47,151 bases of DNA from NCBI GenBank assembly GCA_000769715.1, contig JROS01000003.1, positions 38,183 through 85,333 of the forward strand. The letters are read 5' to 3'. Every line of letters begins with the position of its first letter. Position 1 is the first letter of the stretch. The position numbers and the translations under genes are program-made. Below the pieces are notes generated by a model. The model did no database searches. It was not told where the DNA came from and saw nothing but the letters and a program-made list of their open reading frames with translations. This DNA comes from Desulfobulbus sp. Tol-SR. GTDB taxonomy: Bacteria; Desulfobacterota; Desulfobulbia; Desulfobulbales; Desulfocapsaceae. Below are positions 1 through 11,984 of this stretch, piece after piece.

Positions 1-364
1 GGTCGACAACCTCGGCCAGAAGGCATTCGCAATCGTCCATCAGTTGCCGATAATCGGCATCCAGGCGGTACCATTCCAGCATCGTGAACTCTTCGAGATG
101 GTAACGGCCACGTTCACCCTTGCGGAAACAGGGACAGATCTGAAAGATTTTGTCACAGCCGGCAGCCAGAATACGCTTCATGCAGAGCTCGGGCGAGGTC
201 TGCAGATACTGGCCCTCGGCAGCGAGGGGAACAACGTTGCTCTCGGGGATGATGACGGGCTGCCGCAGAGGGGTATCGACCTCGAGGAAGCCGCGGGAGG
301 AGAAAAAACGTCTGATTGAAGCAAAAAGGGCCGCACGGAGGTGCAGCCCCTGGCGGTCGAGCAT
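1..364 (-). CDS. epmA: EF-P lysine ligase EpmA (GenX/PoxA), N-terminal part only
   Basis: This is a class II lysyl-tRNA-synthetase-like enzyme that attaches (R)-beta-lysine to a conserved lysine of elongation factor P. The visible 121 residues match the family start: an amphipathic helix followed by RGFLEVDTP, then LQTSPELCMKRILAAG, then FRKGERGRYHLEEFTMLEWY, which are the motif-2 and substrate-pocket stretches of EpmA. It lacks the N-terminal OB-fold of true LysS, as expected for EpmA. The ATG at 364 lies 7 nt after the efp stop on the same strand, so enzyme and substrate are made from one transcript. The gene is cut by the left window edge; about 180-200 residues should follow. The aminomutase EpmB that supplies beta-lysine is not in the window. 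Confidence 0.93.
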   Translation of the reverse strand, partial: MLDRQGLHLRAALFASIRRFFSSRGFLEVDTPLRQPVIIPESNVVPLAAEGQYLQTSPELCMKRILAAGCDKIFQICPCFRKGERGRYHLEEFTMLEWYRLDADYRQLMDDCECLLAEVVD

Positions 365-371
365 GGTCCGT

Positions 372-935
372 CTATTCCTTGACCCTGGTCACGTAGGCGC
401 CGGTACGGGTATCGATCTGGATCTTGTCCCCCTCCTCGACAAAGGGTGGGACCTGGAGAACGTAGCCGGTCTGCACCGTCACCGGTTTGGTATCGGTACC
501 GGAGGTGTCTCCCTTGGCCCACGGGTCGGCCTGGGTCACCACCAGATTGACGAAAATAGGCAGGCTGACATCGATGGCCTTGCCGGCGAAAAACAGCACC
601 TCGACCTCCATATTGTCGATCAGGAAATTGACATTGTCGCCGAGATGTTCTTTCGATATCGACAATTGCTCGTAATTGTCGATATCCATGAAATGGTACT
701 CGTCTTCCTGGTTGTAGAGATATTGCATCTTCCGTTCTTCGAGATCGGCCTTCTCGAACTTATCGACCGAGCGATAGGTCTGGACGAGCTGGTTGCCGGT
801 AATCATGTTGCGCATCTTGCACCGGTACAGGGCCTGCCCCTTACCAGGTTTCGAGAATTCGAAATCGATGATGATATAGGGATTGCCGTCAATCTGGAGC
901 TTGAGGCCCTTGCGCAGGTCGGAAGCATTGTACAT
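372..935 (-). CDS. efp: elongation factor P
   Basis: EF-P binds between the ribosomal P and E sites and relieves stalling at polyproline stretches. The product is 187 residues, the normal length, with the KOW-like N-domain and two OB domains. The loop SKPGKGQA carries Lys32, equivalent to E. coli Lys34, the residue modified by EpmA/EpmB; the neighbouring epmA supports the lysine-type modification. The C-domain signature is present (GDTSGTDTKPVTVQTG, then VPPFVEEGDKIQIDTRTG). I chose the ATG at 935 because it has GGAGA about 7 nt upstream and gives the family N-terminus; an in-frame extension to 995 has no family match. Confidence 0.97.
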   Translation of the reverse strand: MYNASDLRKGLKLQIDGNPYIIIDFEFSKPGKGQALYRCKMRNMITGNQLVQTYRSVDKFEKADLEERKMQYLYNQEDEYHFMDIDNYEQLSISKEHLGDNVNFLIDNMEVEVLFFAGKAIDVSLPIFVNLVVTQADPWAKGDTSGTDTKPVTVQTGYVLQVPPFVEEGDKIQIDTRTGAYVTRVKE

Positions 936-1046
936 CGCTGTTCTCCGTGCTGTTTCGGTCGTGCCGAAAATGGATAATGAGTACTGTCCCCCCACTCCGG
1001 GAATACGTGACTATGGGACATCCTGTTTTTATCAGTTTAACCTTTC

Positions 1047-1076
1047 ATTATAACTTTTCATCACCTGTTTCCGCAA
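1047..1076 (-). promoter_or_regulatory. probable efp-epmA promoter
   Basis: On the minus strand a perfect TATAAT (1047-1052) follows TTGCGG (1071-1076) at 18 bp. The start would fall about 110 nt before the efp ATG. A 6-bp hairpin (TTTCGG/CCGAAA, 953-969) lies in that leader. The -35 is weak, so this rests mainly on the -10 and its position. Confidence 0.45.
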
Positions 1077-1186
1077 TCATTATCATTTCCCGATTGCCCG
1101 CACCCGCTCTCCCGGCCGATATATTTTCCGGTTCAGCACCGTTGACTCGACCAGGTTTTTTTCTATGGCACGGGGAGGCAAACCGG

Positions 1187-1192
1187 TATAAT
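1187..1192 (+). promoter_or_regulatory. candidate -10 element of the phosphoesterase-HIT-mutS operon
   Basis: A consensus TATAAT stands 35 nt before the ATG at 1227 and just ahead of a good ribosome binding site (GGAGGAG, near 1210-1216). No convincing -35 hexamer lies 16-18 bp upstream. Confidence 0.4.
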
Positions 1193-1226
1193 GCGCTTTT
1201 CATCTTTTCGGAGGAGTTCGTCCATC

Positions 1227-1724
1227 ATGCTGCACATCGGTATCCTTTCTGACACCCACTTATCGGCGTGCACCGACCTGTTTCAACGGCAGGTCAGGCA
1301 CGCCTTTTCCCACTGCCAGGCCATCATCCATGCCGGCGATCTGGTCGACCAGCGGATTCTCGCAGCTTTTTCCGGCCAAGAGGTCCATGCGGTCCATGGC
1401 AACATGTGCAATACCGACACCCAGGCGGCGCTTCCGCCCCACAAGACAGTCGGATACGGTCGCTTTACCATCGGCATCTGCCATGGGGCAGGCAACAGGA
1501 TGACCATCGAGGATCGGCTCCTCCAGCTGTTTCCGGCAGTCGACTGCATCGTCTACGGCCACACCCATATTCCCCGGCGCACGAAGATCGGCAATATCCT
1601 GCTGCTCAATCCCGGCAGTTTCAGGGGCACCGGCCGCCATGGGGCCATGGGCACCTATGCCGTGCTGACGATTGACGAGATTGGCCTCTCCGCTTCGCTG
1701 CACGAATTGCCGGCCGATGTATGA
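1227..1724 (+). CDS. YfcE/MJ0936-type metallophosphoesterase
   Basis: A 165-residue cytoplasmic calcineurin-like phosphoesterase. All metal-binding motifs are visible: Asp9-x-His11 in SDTH, Gly37-Asp38 in AGDLVD, Gly58-Asn59 in HGN, His86 and Gly111-His112-x-His114 in YGHTH, followed by the NPGS loop typical of the YfcE/YsnB subgroup. Members are two-metal phosphodiesterases active on artificial substrates; the physiological substrate is unknown. The ATG at 1227 is chosen because GGAGGAG lies about 10 nt upstream and the product begins right at the core beta strand; an in-frame upstream start at 1191 overlaps the candidate -10. The stop overlaps the next start (ATGA), so the next gene is translationally coupled. 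Confidence 0.9.
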   Translation: MLHIGILSDTHLSACTDLFQRQVRHAFSHCQAIIHAGDLVDQRILAAFSGQEVHAVHGNMCNTDTQAALPPHKTVGYGRFTIGICHGAGNRMTIEDRLLQLFPAVDCIVYGHTHIPRRTKIGNILLLNPGSFRGTGRHGAMGTYAVLTIDEIGLSASLHELPADV

Positions 1725-2233
1725 AAACCCTCTGGACCCCATGGCGCATGGCACATGTCACCGGGCGGGCGCAGCCGATGCCGGGCTGTCTCTTCGAACC
1801 CCCTGGAGATTCTCCGTATGACAAGGACCTGCTCCTGCTGTACCGGGACGAGCTGACCATCGTCCTGCTCAACCGTTTCCCCTACAGCAACGGCCATCTG
1901 CTCGTCGCCCCGCGCCGTCATATCCCCTGCCTGACCGATCTCGAACCGCGCGAATGCACGGCGCTGATGCTGATGATCCAGCGGTCGGCGGCAATCCTCA
2001 AGGCCCGCCTGGCGCCGCATGGACTCAATATCGGCTGCAATATCGGCACGGTCGCCGGGGCCGGCATTGCCGATCACCTCCACTTCCATCTGGTGCCCCG
2101 ATGGGAAGGCGATCATAATTTCATGACCGTCATCAGTGAGATCAGAACGATACCGGAACATATCGACCTGACGTTCGACCGCCTTCTCCCCGCTTTTCTC
2201 CCTCGTGTTCAGGAGCGACAGGAACCTGCATGA
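1721..2233 (+). CDS. HIT-family hydrolase / AP4A phosphorylase-like protein
   Basis: A 170-residue histidine-triad protein, a family that cleaves or transfers nucleoside monophosphates from dinucleoside polyphosphates and adenylated substrates. The triad His119-x-His121-x-His123 is followed by LVPRW, and the upstream SNGHLLVAPRRH strand is the usual nucleotide-binding segment. The N-terminal LWTPWRM and a following CLFEPP-like region resemble the AP4A phosphorylase/FHIT-like branch; the CxxC of some relatives is missing here. It overlaps its neighbours by 4 nt on both sides (ATGA at 1721 and at 2230), a compact three-gene unit with the phosphoesterase and mutS. Confidence 0.9.
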   Translation: MKTLWTPWRMAHVTGRAQPMPGCLFEPPGDSPYDKDLLLLYRDELTIVLLNRFPYSNGHLLVAPRRHIPCLTDLEPRECTALMLMIQRSAAILKARLAPHGLNIGCNIGTVAGAGIADHLHFHLVPRWEGDHNFMTVISEIRTIPEHIDLTFDRLLPAFLPRVQERQEPA

Positions 2234-4905
2234 CGACCGTAGTCAAAATGACGCCGATGCTGCAGCAGTATCTCGAAATCAAGGGCCAGTTCGAGGATGC
2301 CATTCTGTTTTACCGGATGGGCGATTTCTATGAAATGTTCTTCGACGACGCGATCACGGCAGCGAAGGTGCTAGGCATCACCCTGACCTCCCGGAGCAAC
2401 AAGGATGATGAAAACCGGATACCGATGTGCGGTGTCCCCTTCCACTCCGCGTCCGGCTATCTGGCCAAACTGATCACCGCCGGACATCGGGTGGCCATCT
2501 GCGAACAAACGGAGGATCCCGCCCTCGCCAAGGGCATCGTCAAACGCGAAGTCGTGCGGGTTCTCTCCCCCGGCGTGGTTACCGACAGCCAGATCCTCGA
2601 CGACCGGAGCAACAACTACATCTGCGCCCTCACCCGTCCGGCAAAGGCCCCGATGTACGGCCTGAGCTTCCTCGATGTCAGCACCGGCCAATGCCTCGTC
2701 GGCGAGGTGGAGGACGCCTCGAGCGACGGCAGCCTCGTCCTCGACCAGATCACCCGCCTCGCCCCGGCCGAAATTGTTATCAATGGCGAAGAAACCGAGA
2801 CCATCGCCAACCTGAAGCGCTCGATCACCGCCATGCTGCCCGGAATCTGTTTTACCGAACGCCACTCCCGCTGCTTTTCCCCCCAGGTCGCCGTCGAACT
2901 GCTGCACGAGCACTTCAATGTGGTGACGCTGGACGGTTTCGGCTGCGGTGCCTTGACGTCCGGTATCTGTGCAGCTGCCGTGCTCATCGAGTATGTCGGG
3001 GAGACCCAGAAAGCGGCGATCGACCATATCGAGAAACTCACCCCCCTCGATCTGTCCTCATTTCTCCAGATCGACGATGCCTCACGCCGCAACCTCGAAT
3101 TGACCCAGACCACCATCGGCGGTAAACGCGAGGGCAGCCTGCTCTCGGTCCTGGACCAGACCTGTACGCCGATGGGGGCACGATTGATGAAGCACAATCT
3201 GCTCTTTCCCCTCCAGGAATCGGCACCCATCCTAAGTCGACTGGATGGTGTCGATTTTCTGTACAAGAATGGGGACATCCGCGAGCATCTGCGGTCGCTG
3301 TTGAGCCGGATCTACGATATCGAGCGCCTCAACAGCAGGATCATGCTCGGCACCTGCAACGGTCGGGATCTACTCGCACTTCGCGATTCGGTTGCCTCAC
3401 TTCCCGATTGCGTCGCTCTGCTTCACCGCTGCAGTACCGAAAAATTTGCCGATATTGCCGCGGAATTCGACCCCCTCGTCGACATCCATGCATTTCTGGA
3501 TTCTGCCATCCATCCCGAGGCGCCTGTTTCCGTACGGGAAGGAAACCTGATCCGGGAGGGGTTCAACGCTGAACTCGACGAGTTGATCCAAATCCAGAGG
3601 GACGGACGGCAATTGATCCTCGCCCTTGAAACCAAGGAAAAGGAACAATCCGGTCTCCCGAAATTGAAAATCGGGTTCAACAAGGTATTCGGCTACTATA
3701 TCGAGATCAGCAGAGTCAACCTCGACAAGGTCCCCGATTACTATATCCGCAAGCAGACCCTGGTCAACGCCGAGCGTTTCATCACCCCCGACCTGAAGGA
3801 GTTCGAAGCCAAGGTCCTCGGCGCTGAAGAGCGCAGGCTCGATCTGGAATACCAACTGTTCTGCGTGATCAGGAACGAACTGGCCGGAATGAGCAATCGC
3901 ATTCTCGGCACCGCCCGTGCGCTCGCCGAGATCGATTTTCTCTGTTCCCTCGCCGAAACGGCGCAGAGCTACGCCTATCACCGCCCGTTGATCGATGAAT
4001 CCGAGGTGATCCATATCCGTGAGGGCCGTCACCCCGTCATAGAACGCGGCATTCCGACCGGAAAATTCGTCCCCAACGATATCCTGCTGGATCAGGAGGA
4101 ACAGGAGGTTTTGATTATCACCGGTCCGAATATGGCCGGAAAATCTACCATCCTGAGACAGACTGCACTGATTGTGCTGATGGCCCAGATGGGGAGCTTT
4201 GTTCCCGCCGACTATGCCAGGATCGGTATAGTCGACCGAATTTTCACCAGGGTCGGGGCCATGGATGATCTCCGCCGCGGTCAATCGACCTTCATGGTGG
4301 AGATGAGTGAGACTGCCAATATCCTGAATAATGCGACATCCAGAAGCCTTGTCATACTCGATGAAATCGGCCGCGGCACCTCCACCTACGATGGCCTGTC
4401 CATCGCCTGGGCAGTCGCTGAAGAACTTGCCAAGAAAGACAACAAGGGGGTAAAGACCCTGTTCGCCACCCACTATCACGAACTTATCGACCTGGCCCTG
4501 ACTCTGGAGCGGGTGAAAAATTTTTCGGTGGCGGTCAGGGAATGGAATGATTCGATCATCTTTCTCCACAAACTGGTGGAGGGCGGAACCAATAAGAGTT
4601 ACGGCATCCAGGTCGCCGGGCTGGCTGGAGTGCCAGACCATGTCATCCAGCGTGCCGAAGAGATTCTGAAAAACATTGAACAGAGCGAGTTCGATCGCGA
4701 AGGTGATCCGTATATCGCCAGGACCAGCAAACCGAAACGAGGCAGGCGGAAGACCCATCCAAACCAGTTGCCCCTGTTTCAGCCAGGCCCCGATCAGGTC
4801 AGAGAGTTTATCGATCGATTGTCAGTCGACGATCTGACGCCTCGACAGGCCATTGAAGCCCTCTACACCCTGAAAGGTCTGTGCAGTCTTAAGGATATCA
4901 ATTGA
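2230..4905 (+). CDS. mutS: DNA mismatch repair protein MutS
   Basis: This is the mismatch-recognition ATPase of methyl-independent or MutHLS repair. It has 891 residues, slightly longer than E. coli MutS (853). The mismatch-reading Phe-x-Glu is at Phe33-Tyr34-Glu35 (GDFYEMF). Connector, core/lever and clamp domains follow, then the ABC-type ATPase with Walker A at 632-640 (GPNMAGKST), the ST.FMVEM signature stretch, Walker B VILDEIGRGTSTYDG and the FATHYHEL switch. The C-terminal dimerisation tail is basic and then carries a helical segment. The ATG at 2230 overlaps the HIT stop, with GGA-rich sequence upstream. Confidence 0.98.
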   Translation: MTTVVKMTPMLQQYLEIKGQFEDAILFYRMGDFYEMFFDDAITAAKVLGITLTSRSNKDDENRIPMCGVPFHSASGYLAKLITAGHRVAICEQTEDPALAKGIVKREVVRVLSPGVVTDSQILDDRSNNYICALTRPAKAPMYGLSFLDVSTGQCLVGEVEDASSDGSLVLDQITRLAPAEIVINGEETETIANLKRSITAMLPGICFTERHSRCFSPQVAVELLHEHFNVVTLDGFGCGALTSGICAAAVLIEYVGETQKAAIDHIEKLTPLDLSSFLQIDDASRRNLELTQTTIGGKREGSLLSVLDQTCTPMGARLMKHNLLFPLQESAPILSRLDGVDFLYKNGDIREHLRSLLSRIYDIERLNSRIMLGTCNGRDLLALRDSVASLPDCVALLHRCSTEKFADIAAEFDPLVDIHAFLDSAIHPEAPVSVREGNLIREGFNAELDELIQIQRDGRQLILALETKEKEQSGLPKLKIGFNKVFGYYIEISRVNLDKVPDYYIRKQTLVNAERFITPDLKEFEAKVLGAEERRLDLEYQLFCVIRNELAGMSNRILGTARALAEIDFLCSLAETAQSYAYHRPLIDESEVIHIREGRHPVIERGIPTGKFVPNDILLDQEEQEVLIITGPNMAGKSTILRQTALIVLMAQMGSFVPADYARIGIVDRIFTRVGAMDDLRRGQSTFMVEMSETANILNNATSRSLVILDEIGRGTSTYDGLSIAWAVAEELAKKDNKGVKTLFATHYHELIDLALTLERVKNFSVAVREWNDSIIFLHKLVEGGTNKSYGIQVAGLAGVPDHVIQRAEEILKNIEQSEFDREGDPYIARTSKPKRGRRKTHPNQLPLFQPGPDQVREFIDRLSVDDLTPRQAIEALYTLKGLCSLKDIN

Positions 4906-5069
4906 TTTATTGACTTTTAGGTGAAAGTACCTCATCTATTCATTCTGCTATACAAAACTCTTTTTATACATTCAGTTATACTGACATGGCCGTCTTTTCC
5001 GCCTTCGATTTCACAGAGGCGTATCGCAAGTATTCAACCATTTTGGTGCCATAGATTGTAATCTACGAC

Positions 5070-6962
5070 ATGTTTCGTCCTTGCATCTTTCTTTTCGCCC
5101 TGATCGGACTCATCATATCAGTCCCCTCTTTTTCGGCGCAATCCGGTAGACTCCTCGATGAAAGTCAACTGGCTGCCCCCAGATCTCCCAGCCCAAGCCA
5201 ACTCTACGATCAAGCCAAGTTTTATTTCAACCAACTCGAGAATAAGAGTTCACTTGCCCGATCAAGGGAAAACTGGCTCAAAGGAACGCGTAATTTCAGA
5301 CGGGTCTACCTGCTGAATCCCAAATCAGAGCAGGCTCCAGCCTGTCTGTACATGCTTGGTAACATGTACCGCAGCATGTACGAACGTTTCAGTCTCGGCA
5401 TTGATCTCGATGAATCCCTCTCTTATTACAAGGACGCTTCCCGCCTCTTCCCAGAACATTCTCTCGCCGATGATGCGCTCTATTCGGAAGCGCTCGTCTA
5501 TCTTGAATTCAAAAAGGATCCGAAAAACTCGGCGATAGCCCTTGAAAAGATCCTGGCACAATATCCTCATGGAGATTTTCACTCGAAGGCTGCAGAAAAA
5601 CTCAAAGTCCTCTCCAAGGATTACGACATCCCCTTGCCTCGCTCGCTTACAGGCAGTTCTCAGATCAATCAACTCAATACGATTCATCCTGTCAAGTTCT
5701 GGTCTTCACCCGAATACACTCGTGTTGTGGTCATGTCCGACAGTCCTATCACTTACAACGAGGTTGTGCTCAAGGAACCGCAGGGCCCCCCCAGAAAGTT
5801 ATATATTGATTTTAAAAACAGTTATATTCACCCCGATCAGCGACGCAAGATAGTTGTTCAACAAGGTTTTCTCAAACAGATTCGCATCGATCAGACTCGA
5901 GCTGACACAGTTAGAGTATTCCTTGATGTTGACAAGATTGAGAGTTACAAGATTTTCAGTCTGCCGAATCCATTCCGTATCATCATCGACGTTCGCGGGG
6001 CCAAACAGTCGAACGTGTCAGCCTCCAAAAAACTGCCTGTCGATCAACCGACAATATCGTCCCCGGCAAAACCAGAATTGTCAAAATTAGAATTAACCGG
6101 CATTCAACAGAAAACTCCTTCGACTGAGGGAGAAAAGCAATCTGCGGCTGTCGTTGCTGTCATTCGGAAAGATCGGACCAAACGACTTCACCCACCACCC
6201 GACTTACCCAAGGAAGAATCTCTTCCAAAAAGCCAGGGCAAACTCTCCCTTGCCCAACAATTAGGACTTGGTGTCAGGAAAATTGTTCTTGATCCCGGTC
6301 ACGGCGGAAAAGATCCTGGGGCGATGGCTAACCAGATGCGAGAAAAAGATATCGTCCTGAAAATCGCACAGGTACTCAAACCAAAATTGGCAAAACAGCT
6401 CAATTGTGAAGTGATTCTGACTAGAAACGAAGATATTTTCCTTCCTTTGGAAGAGCGTACCGCCATAGCCAATACCGAGGAAGCCGACCTGTTTATCTCA
6501 CTGCACCTCAATGCTCATCCATCTCAGGAGACTCGTGGGCTTGAAACGTATTTCCTGAACTTGAGTACAAATGCAGAAGCTATGAGAGTTGCGGCCATGG
6601 AGAATGCGACATCCACACATCAGATGAGCGATCTTGAGAGTATCCTCTCGGATATTTTGAAAAACTCCAAGATTGACGAATCTTCACGACTCGCCAAATA
6701 TGTCCATAAATCGATGCTGACCGGACTCAATGATAAAGATTTTGGAGATGTCAGGAATCTTGGGGTGAAACAGGCACCTTTCTATGTTCTGATCGGAGCC
6801 CAGATGCCATCAATCTTGTTGGAAATCGCCTTTATCAGTAACAAGAAAGATGCGGAAAACCTGAAAAACCAGCAATTTGTTGACACTGTGACAAACGAGA
6901 TCGTCAAAGGAGTTAGTCTATACATCCAAACCAATACCGCCAGCCTAAGCGCCTCTCCCTGA
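5070..6962 (+). CDS. N-acetylmuramoyl-L-alanine amidase (AMIN + Amidase_3)
   Basis: A periplasmic zinc amidase that cleaves the stem peptide from MurNAc during cell separation. Residues 1-23 form a signal peptide (hydrophobic core, SFSA cut region). About 35-190 is a TPR-like helical region with PEHSLADDALY-type repeats, about 205-300 an AMIN peptidoglycan-targeting domain, then a Pro/Lys-rich linker, and about 400-620 the Amidase_3 domain. Zn ligands are visible: His in LDPGHGG (near 411), Glu in MREKDIVL, His in ISLHLNAH. The catalytic Glu lies in LLEIAFISN near the C-terminus. 630 residues is longer than AmiC (417) because of the N-terminal TPR part. The start has only a weak ribosome binding site, but the signal peptide begins right there. 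Confidence 0.93.
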   Translation: MFRPCIFLFALIGLIISVPSFSAQSGRLLDESQLAAPRSPSPSQLYDQAKFYFNQLENKSSLARSRENWLKGTRNFRRVYLLNPKSEQAPACLYMLGNMYRSMYERFSLGIDLDESLSYYKDASRLFPEHSLADDALYSEALVYLEFKKDPKNSAIALEKILAQYPHGDFHSKAAEKLKVLSKDYDIPLPRSLTGSSQINQLNTIHPVKFWSSPEYTRVVVMSDSPITYNEVVLKEPQGPPRKLYIDFKNSYIHPDQRRKIVVQQGFLKQIRIDQTRADTVRVFLDVDKIESYKIFSLPNPFRIIIDVRGAKQSNVSASKKLPVDQPTISSPAKPELSKLELTGIQQKTPSTEGEKQSAAVVAVIRKDRTKRLHPPPDLPKEESLPKSQGKLSLAQQLGLGVRKIVLDPGHGGKDPGAMANQMREKDIVLKIAQVLKPKLAKQLNCEVILTRNEDIFLPLEERTAIANTEEADLFISLHLNAHPSQETRGLETYFLNLSTNAEAMRVAAMENATSTHQMSDLESILSDILKNSKIDESSRLAKYVHKSMLTGLNDKDFGDVRNLGVKQAPFYVLIGAQMPSILLEIAFISNKKDAENLKNQQFVDTVTNEIVKGVSLYIQTNTASLSASP

Positions 6963-7062
6963 GTAAAGCCACTACTGTACTGAATGCCTGAAATACTCCA
7001 ATCAAGAATTTCCCACTCCAAAAGCGTATCTCTGCATTCCAAGTACGATATCGTTCAACACA

Positions 7063-7102
7063 AAGAGGAAAGGCCATCTGATCCCGGATGGCCTTTCCTC
7101 TT
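7063..7102. terminator. bidirectional hairpin terminator between the amidase gene and atpC
   Basis: A perfect 16-bp stem (AAGAGGAAAGGCCATC / GATGGCCTTTCCTCTT) with an 8-nt loop lies between convergent genes. The stem ends in CTCTT-type runs on both strands, so it can serve either transcript. Confidence 0.85.
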
Positions 7103-7121
7103 GTTATCACTTACTATTCAA

Positions 7122-7535
7122 TCAGACATTCTTTGCTGTCTTGATCCTAGCCATCGCCCTTTTGAGCGCAGCCTCCGCGCGAACTCTGTTGAATTTCTCA
7201 TCATGCTGGGCAGCCTGAGCCAATCGCTTCTCTGCGCGCTCTTTAGCCCGCATTGCACGATCAACATCGATTTCACTTCCAAACTCTGCACTTTCTACGA
7301 GGAAGGTTATTTTGTTGTTTGAAACCTCACAGAAGCCGCCACTAACCATCAGAGCTTCACGTTTACGCCCCTGCTCATACGTCAGTGTCCCAATCTTTAT
7401 CGTAGATAAAAAGGGCGCATGATTTGCAAGCACACCAAAGTCACCCCCGTATCCCGGTGCATTAACGATATCAACATCCTCGCTAACGACAGCACCTTTG
7501 GGAGTCACAACCTCCAGTCTTATCTGTTGTGCCAT
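7122..7535 (-). CDS. atpC: ATP synthase epsilon subunit
   Basis: Central-stalk epsilon subunit of F1, 137 residues: an N-terminal beta-sandwich ([21 protein letters not shown], where the first strand and the [14 protein letters not shown] loop are diagnostic) and a C-terminal two-helix arm ending [15 protein letters not shown] that can act as an inhibitory latch. It is the last gene of the minus-strand atp operon, 19 nt after atpD, and ends 20 nt before the convergent terminator. Confidence 0.97.
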   Translation of the reverse strand: MAQQIRLEVVTPKGAVVSEDVDIVNAPGYGGDFGVLANHAPFLSTIKIGTLTYEQGRKREALMVSGGFCEVSNNKITFLVESAEFGSEIDVDRAMRAKERAEKRLAQAAQHDEKFNRVRAEAALKRAMARIKTAKNV

Positions 7536-7554
7536 GAAATTTACCCCTCAAAAA

Positions 7555-8982
<1,428 letters not shown>

Positions 8983-9023
8983 TTACCCCTCCTTAGATGT
9001 ATTTGATTTTCGTAGGTCAATTA

Positions 9024-9896
9024 TTATTTAAGGGCCTCGGCACCGCCAACGATATCCATCAGTTCATTGGTAACGGAGGCCTGGCGAGCCTTGTTGTACA
9101 CGATTGTCAAATTGGCCACGATATCCTTGCAGGCGTTGGTTGCATTATCCATTGCCGTCATGCGTGCCGCATGTTCACTTGCACCGACCTCAAGCATCGC
9201 TTGATAGATCAAGACGTTCAGATAAAGAGGCTGAAGAACGTCCATGATCTCTTCGGTCGAAGGTTCGTATATATAATCTCCTGAAATTTTTTTCGCCTTC
9301 TCCGTGCCGACGACCTGAACCGGTTGTACGGGAAGGAAGTGGGTGAACGTCGGGGCCTGGACAGCCACCGATTTAAACTCACCGTAGATCACCTCAACCT
9401 TGTCACTGTTCCCCTTGAGGAAATTATCGGCAACATCGGAGGCAACCTCTCGGGCGTTGAACATCTGGAAGGTACCCATGATATCCGTGAATTTCTGCCT
9501 TACTTTCCCGGTCTTGTTGAAGGTCTGAAAACCTTTCTTGCCGACACAGACAACACTGACCTTCTTGCCTTCGGCTTCGTATGCCTTGATCTTTTTCAAA
9601 GCCAGCCTGACAATATTGGCGTTATAGGAACCGCACAGCCCACGATCGGAAGTTACGACTACCAGTTCCACCGTTTTTACATCACGCTTTTCCATCAGTG
9701 GGAACTGATCGGTCGTTGCGCCCGACGAGAGATTCGACATCGCCTCATTGAATTTCTGCGTATAAGGCCGGAATGCCTCCATCTTCTCTTGTGCACCGCG
9801 AAGTTTTGCCGCAGCGACCATATTCATGGCCTTGGTGATCTGCGATGTCTTCTTGACACCCTGGATCTTCGTTTTGACTTCTTTTAAGCTCGGCAT
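9024..9896 (-). CDS. atpG: ATP synthase gamma subunit
   Basis: The rotor shaft of F1, 290 residues. The N-terminal coiled coil has the family signature (KTKIQGVKKTSQITKAMNMV AAAKLRGAQ, with a space added here), the Rossmann-like core carries VVVTSDRGLCGSYNANI, and the C-terminal coil ends RMTAMDNATNACKDIV...NKARQASVTNELMDIVGGAEAL. It lies 18 nt after atpA and 47 nt before atpD in the atp operon. Confidence 0.98.
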   Translation of the reverse strand: MPSLKEVKTKIQGVKKTSQITKAMNMVAAAKLRGAQEKMEAFRPYTQKFNEAMSNLSSGATTDQFPLMEKRDVKTVELVVVTSDRGLCGSYNANIVRLALKKIKAYEAEGKKVSVVCVGKKGFQTFNKTGKVRQKFTDIMGTFQMFNAREVASDVADNFLKGNSDKVEVIYGEFKSVAVQAPTFTHFLPVQPVQVVGTEKAKKISGDYIYEPSTEEIMDVLQPLYLNVLIYQAMLEVGASEHAARMTAMDNATNACKDIVANLTIVYNKARQASVTNELMDIVGGAEALK

Positions 9897-9914
9897 ATTT
9901 GGACCTATCTACTA

Positions 9915-11438
<1,524 letters not shown>

Positions 11439-11984
11439 CTATTCTCTCCCTTTTATGGAATCTTTTAAACCTGCAAGTTGTGTTTTGATACTGCCATCCA
11501 GCACGAGATCGCCGACCTTGGCGATTATCCCGCCGATGATCGATGGATCAACGCTGGAGGTCAGTTTCACTTTCTTGCCTGTCAGCTTTTCTAAAGTTGC
11601 CTGAACATTCTCCTGTAATTCAGCACTGAGCTCAATCGCCGAAATAACATGGCCGTGACTGATATTCTTCTCACTATCAACCATGACCTGAAACTCTTCT
11701 GCAATCTCCGGCAGGATCACGATTCTTTTTTTCTGAACCAGCAAAGTGAGGAAATTGCCCATGACCTTGTCGACCCCCATGGACCTGATCATTCCGGTCA
11801 TGACCTTTTCTTTGATATCTAAGGGGTACAATGGATTAGTCAACGCATCGGCGACCTCGGGGGTGGATACATAGAGTTTGGCAACCCCCTGCAGGATCTG
11901 ATTGTATTCATCATAATTCTTCTGCTCTTTGCCAACGATAAAGAGCGCCTTGGCGTATCGGCGTGCGAGGATAGTCTGTTTCAC
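11439..11984 (-). CDS. atpH: ATP synthase delta subunit (OSCP)
   Basis: Peripheral-stalk delta subunit, 181 residues. The six-helix N-domain starts LARRYAKALFIVGKEQ, and the C-domain ends VDPSIIGGIIAKVGDLVLDGSIKTQL in two short pieces matching the family signature. The start is GTG, overlapping the atpF stop as GTGA. It links the b/b' stalk made by the two upstream genes to the alpha subunit encoded downstream. Confidence 0.96.
   Translation of the reverse strand: MKQTILARRYAKALFIVGKEQKNYDEYNQILQGVAKLYVSTPEVADALTNPLYPLDIKEKVMTGMIRSMGVDKVMGNFLTLLVQKKRIVILPEIAEEFQVMVDSEKNISHGHVISAIELSAELQENVQATLEKLTGKKVKLTSSVDPSIIGGIIAKVGDLVLDGSIKTQLAGLKDSIKGRE

Larger units (their letters stand above)
936..1226. 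other. divergent intergenic region efp / phosphoesterase
   Basis: This 291-bp spacer sits between divergent genes. It holds the candidate efp promoter, a TATAAT at 1187-1192 suited to the plus-strand operon, and a G/C-rich dyad (TGTCCC 985-990, GGGACA 1015-1020) with a GGGGACAGTAC-type flank on the minus strand, reminiscent of REP/RAYT-type sequences. I see no coding region. Confidence 0.5.

Noticed and set aside
3397..4758. 453-codon open frame on the minus strand
   Set aside because: Antisense to mutS, including its ATPase motifs.
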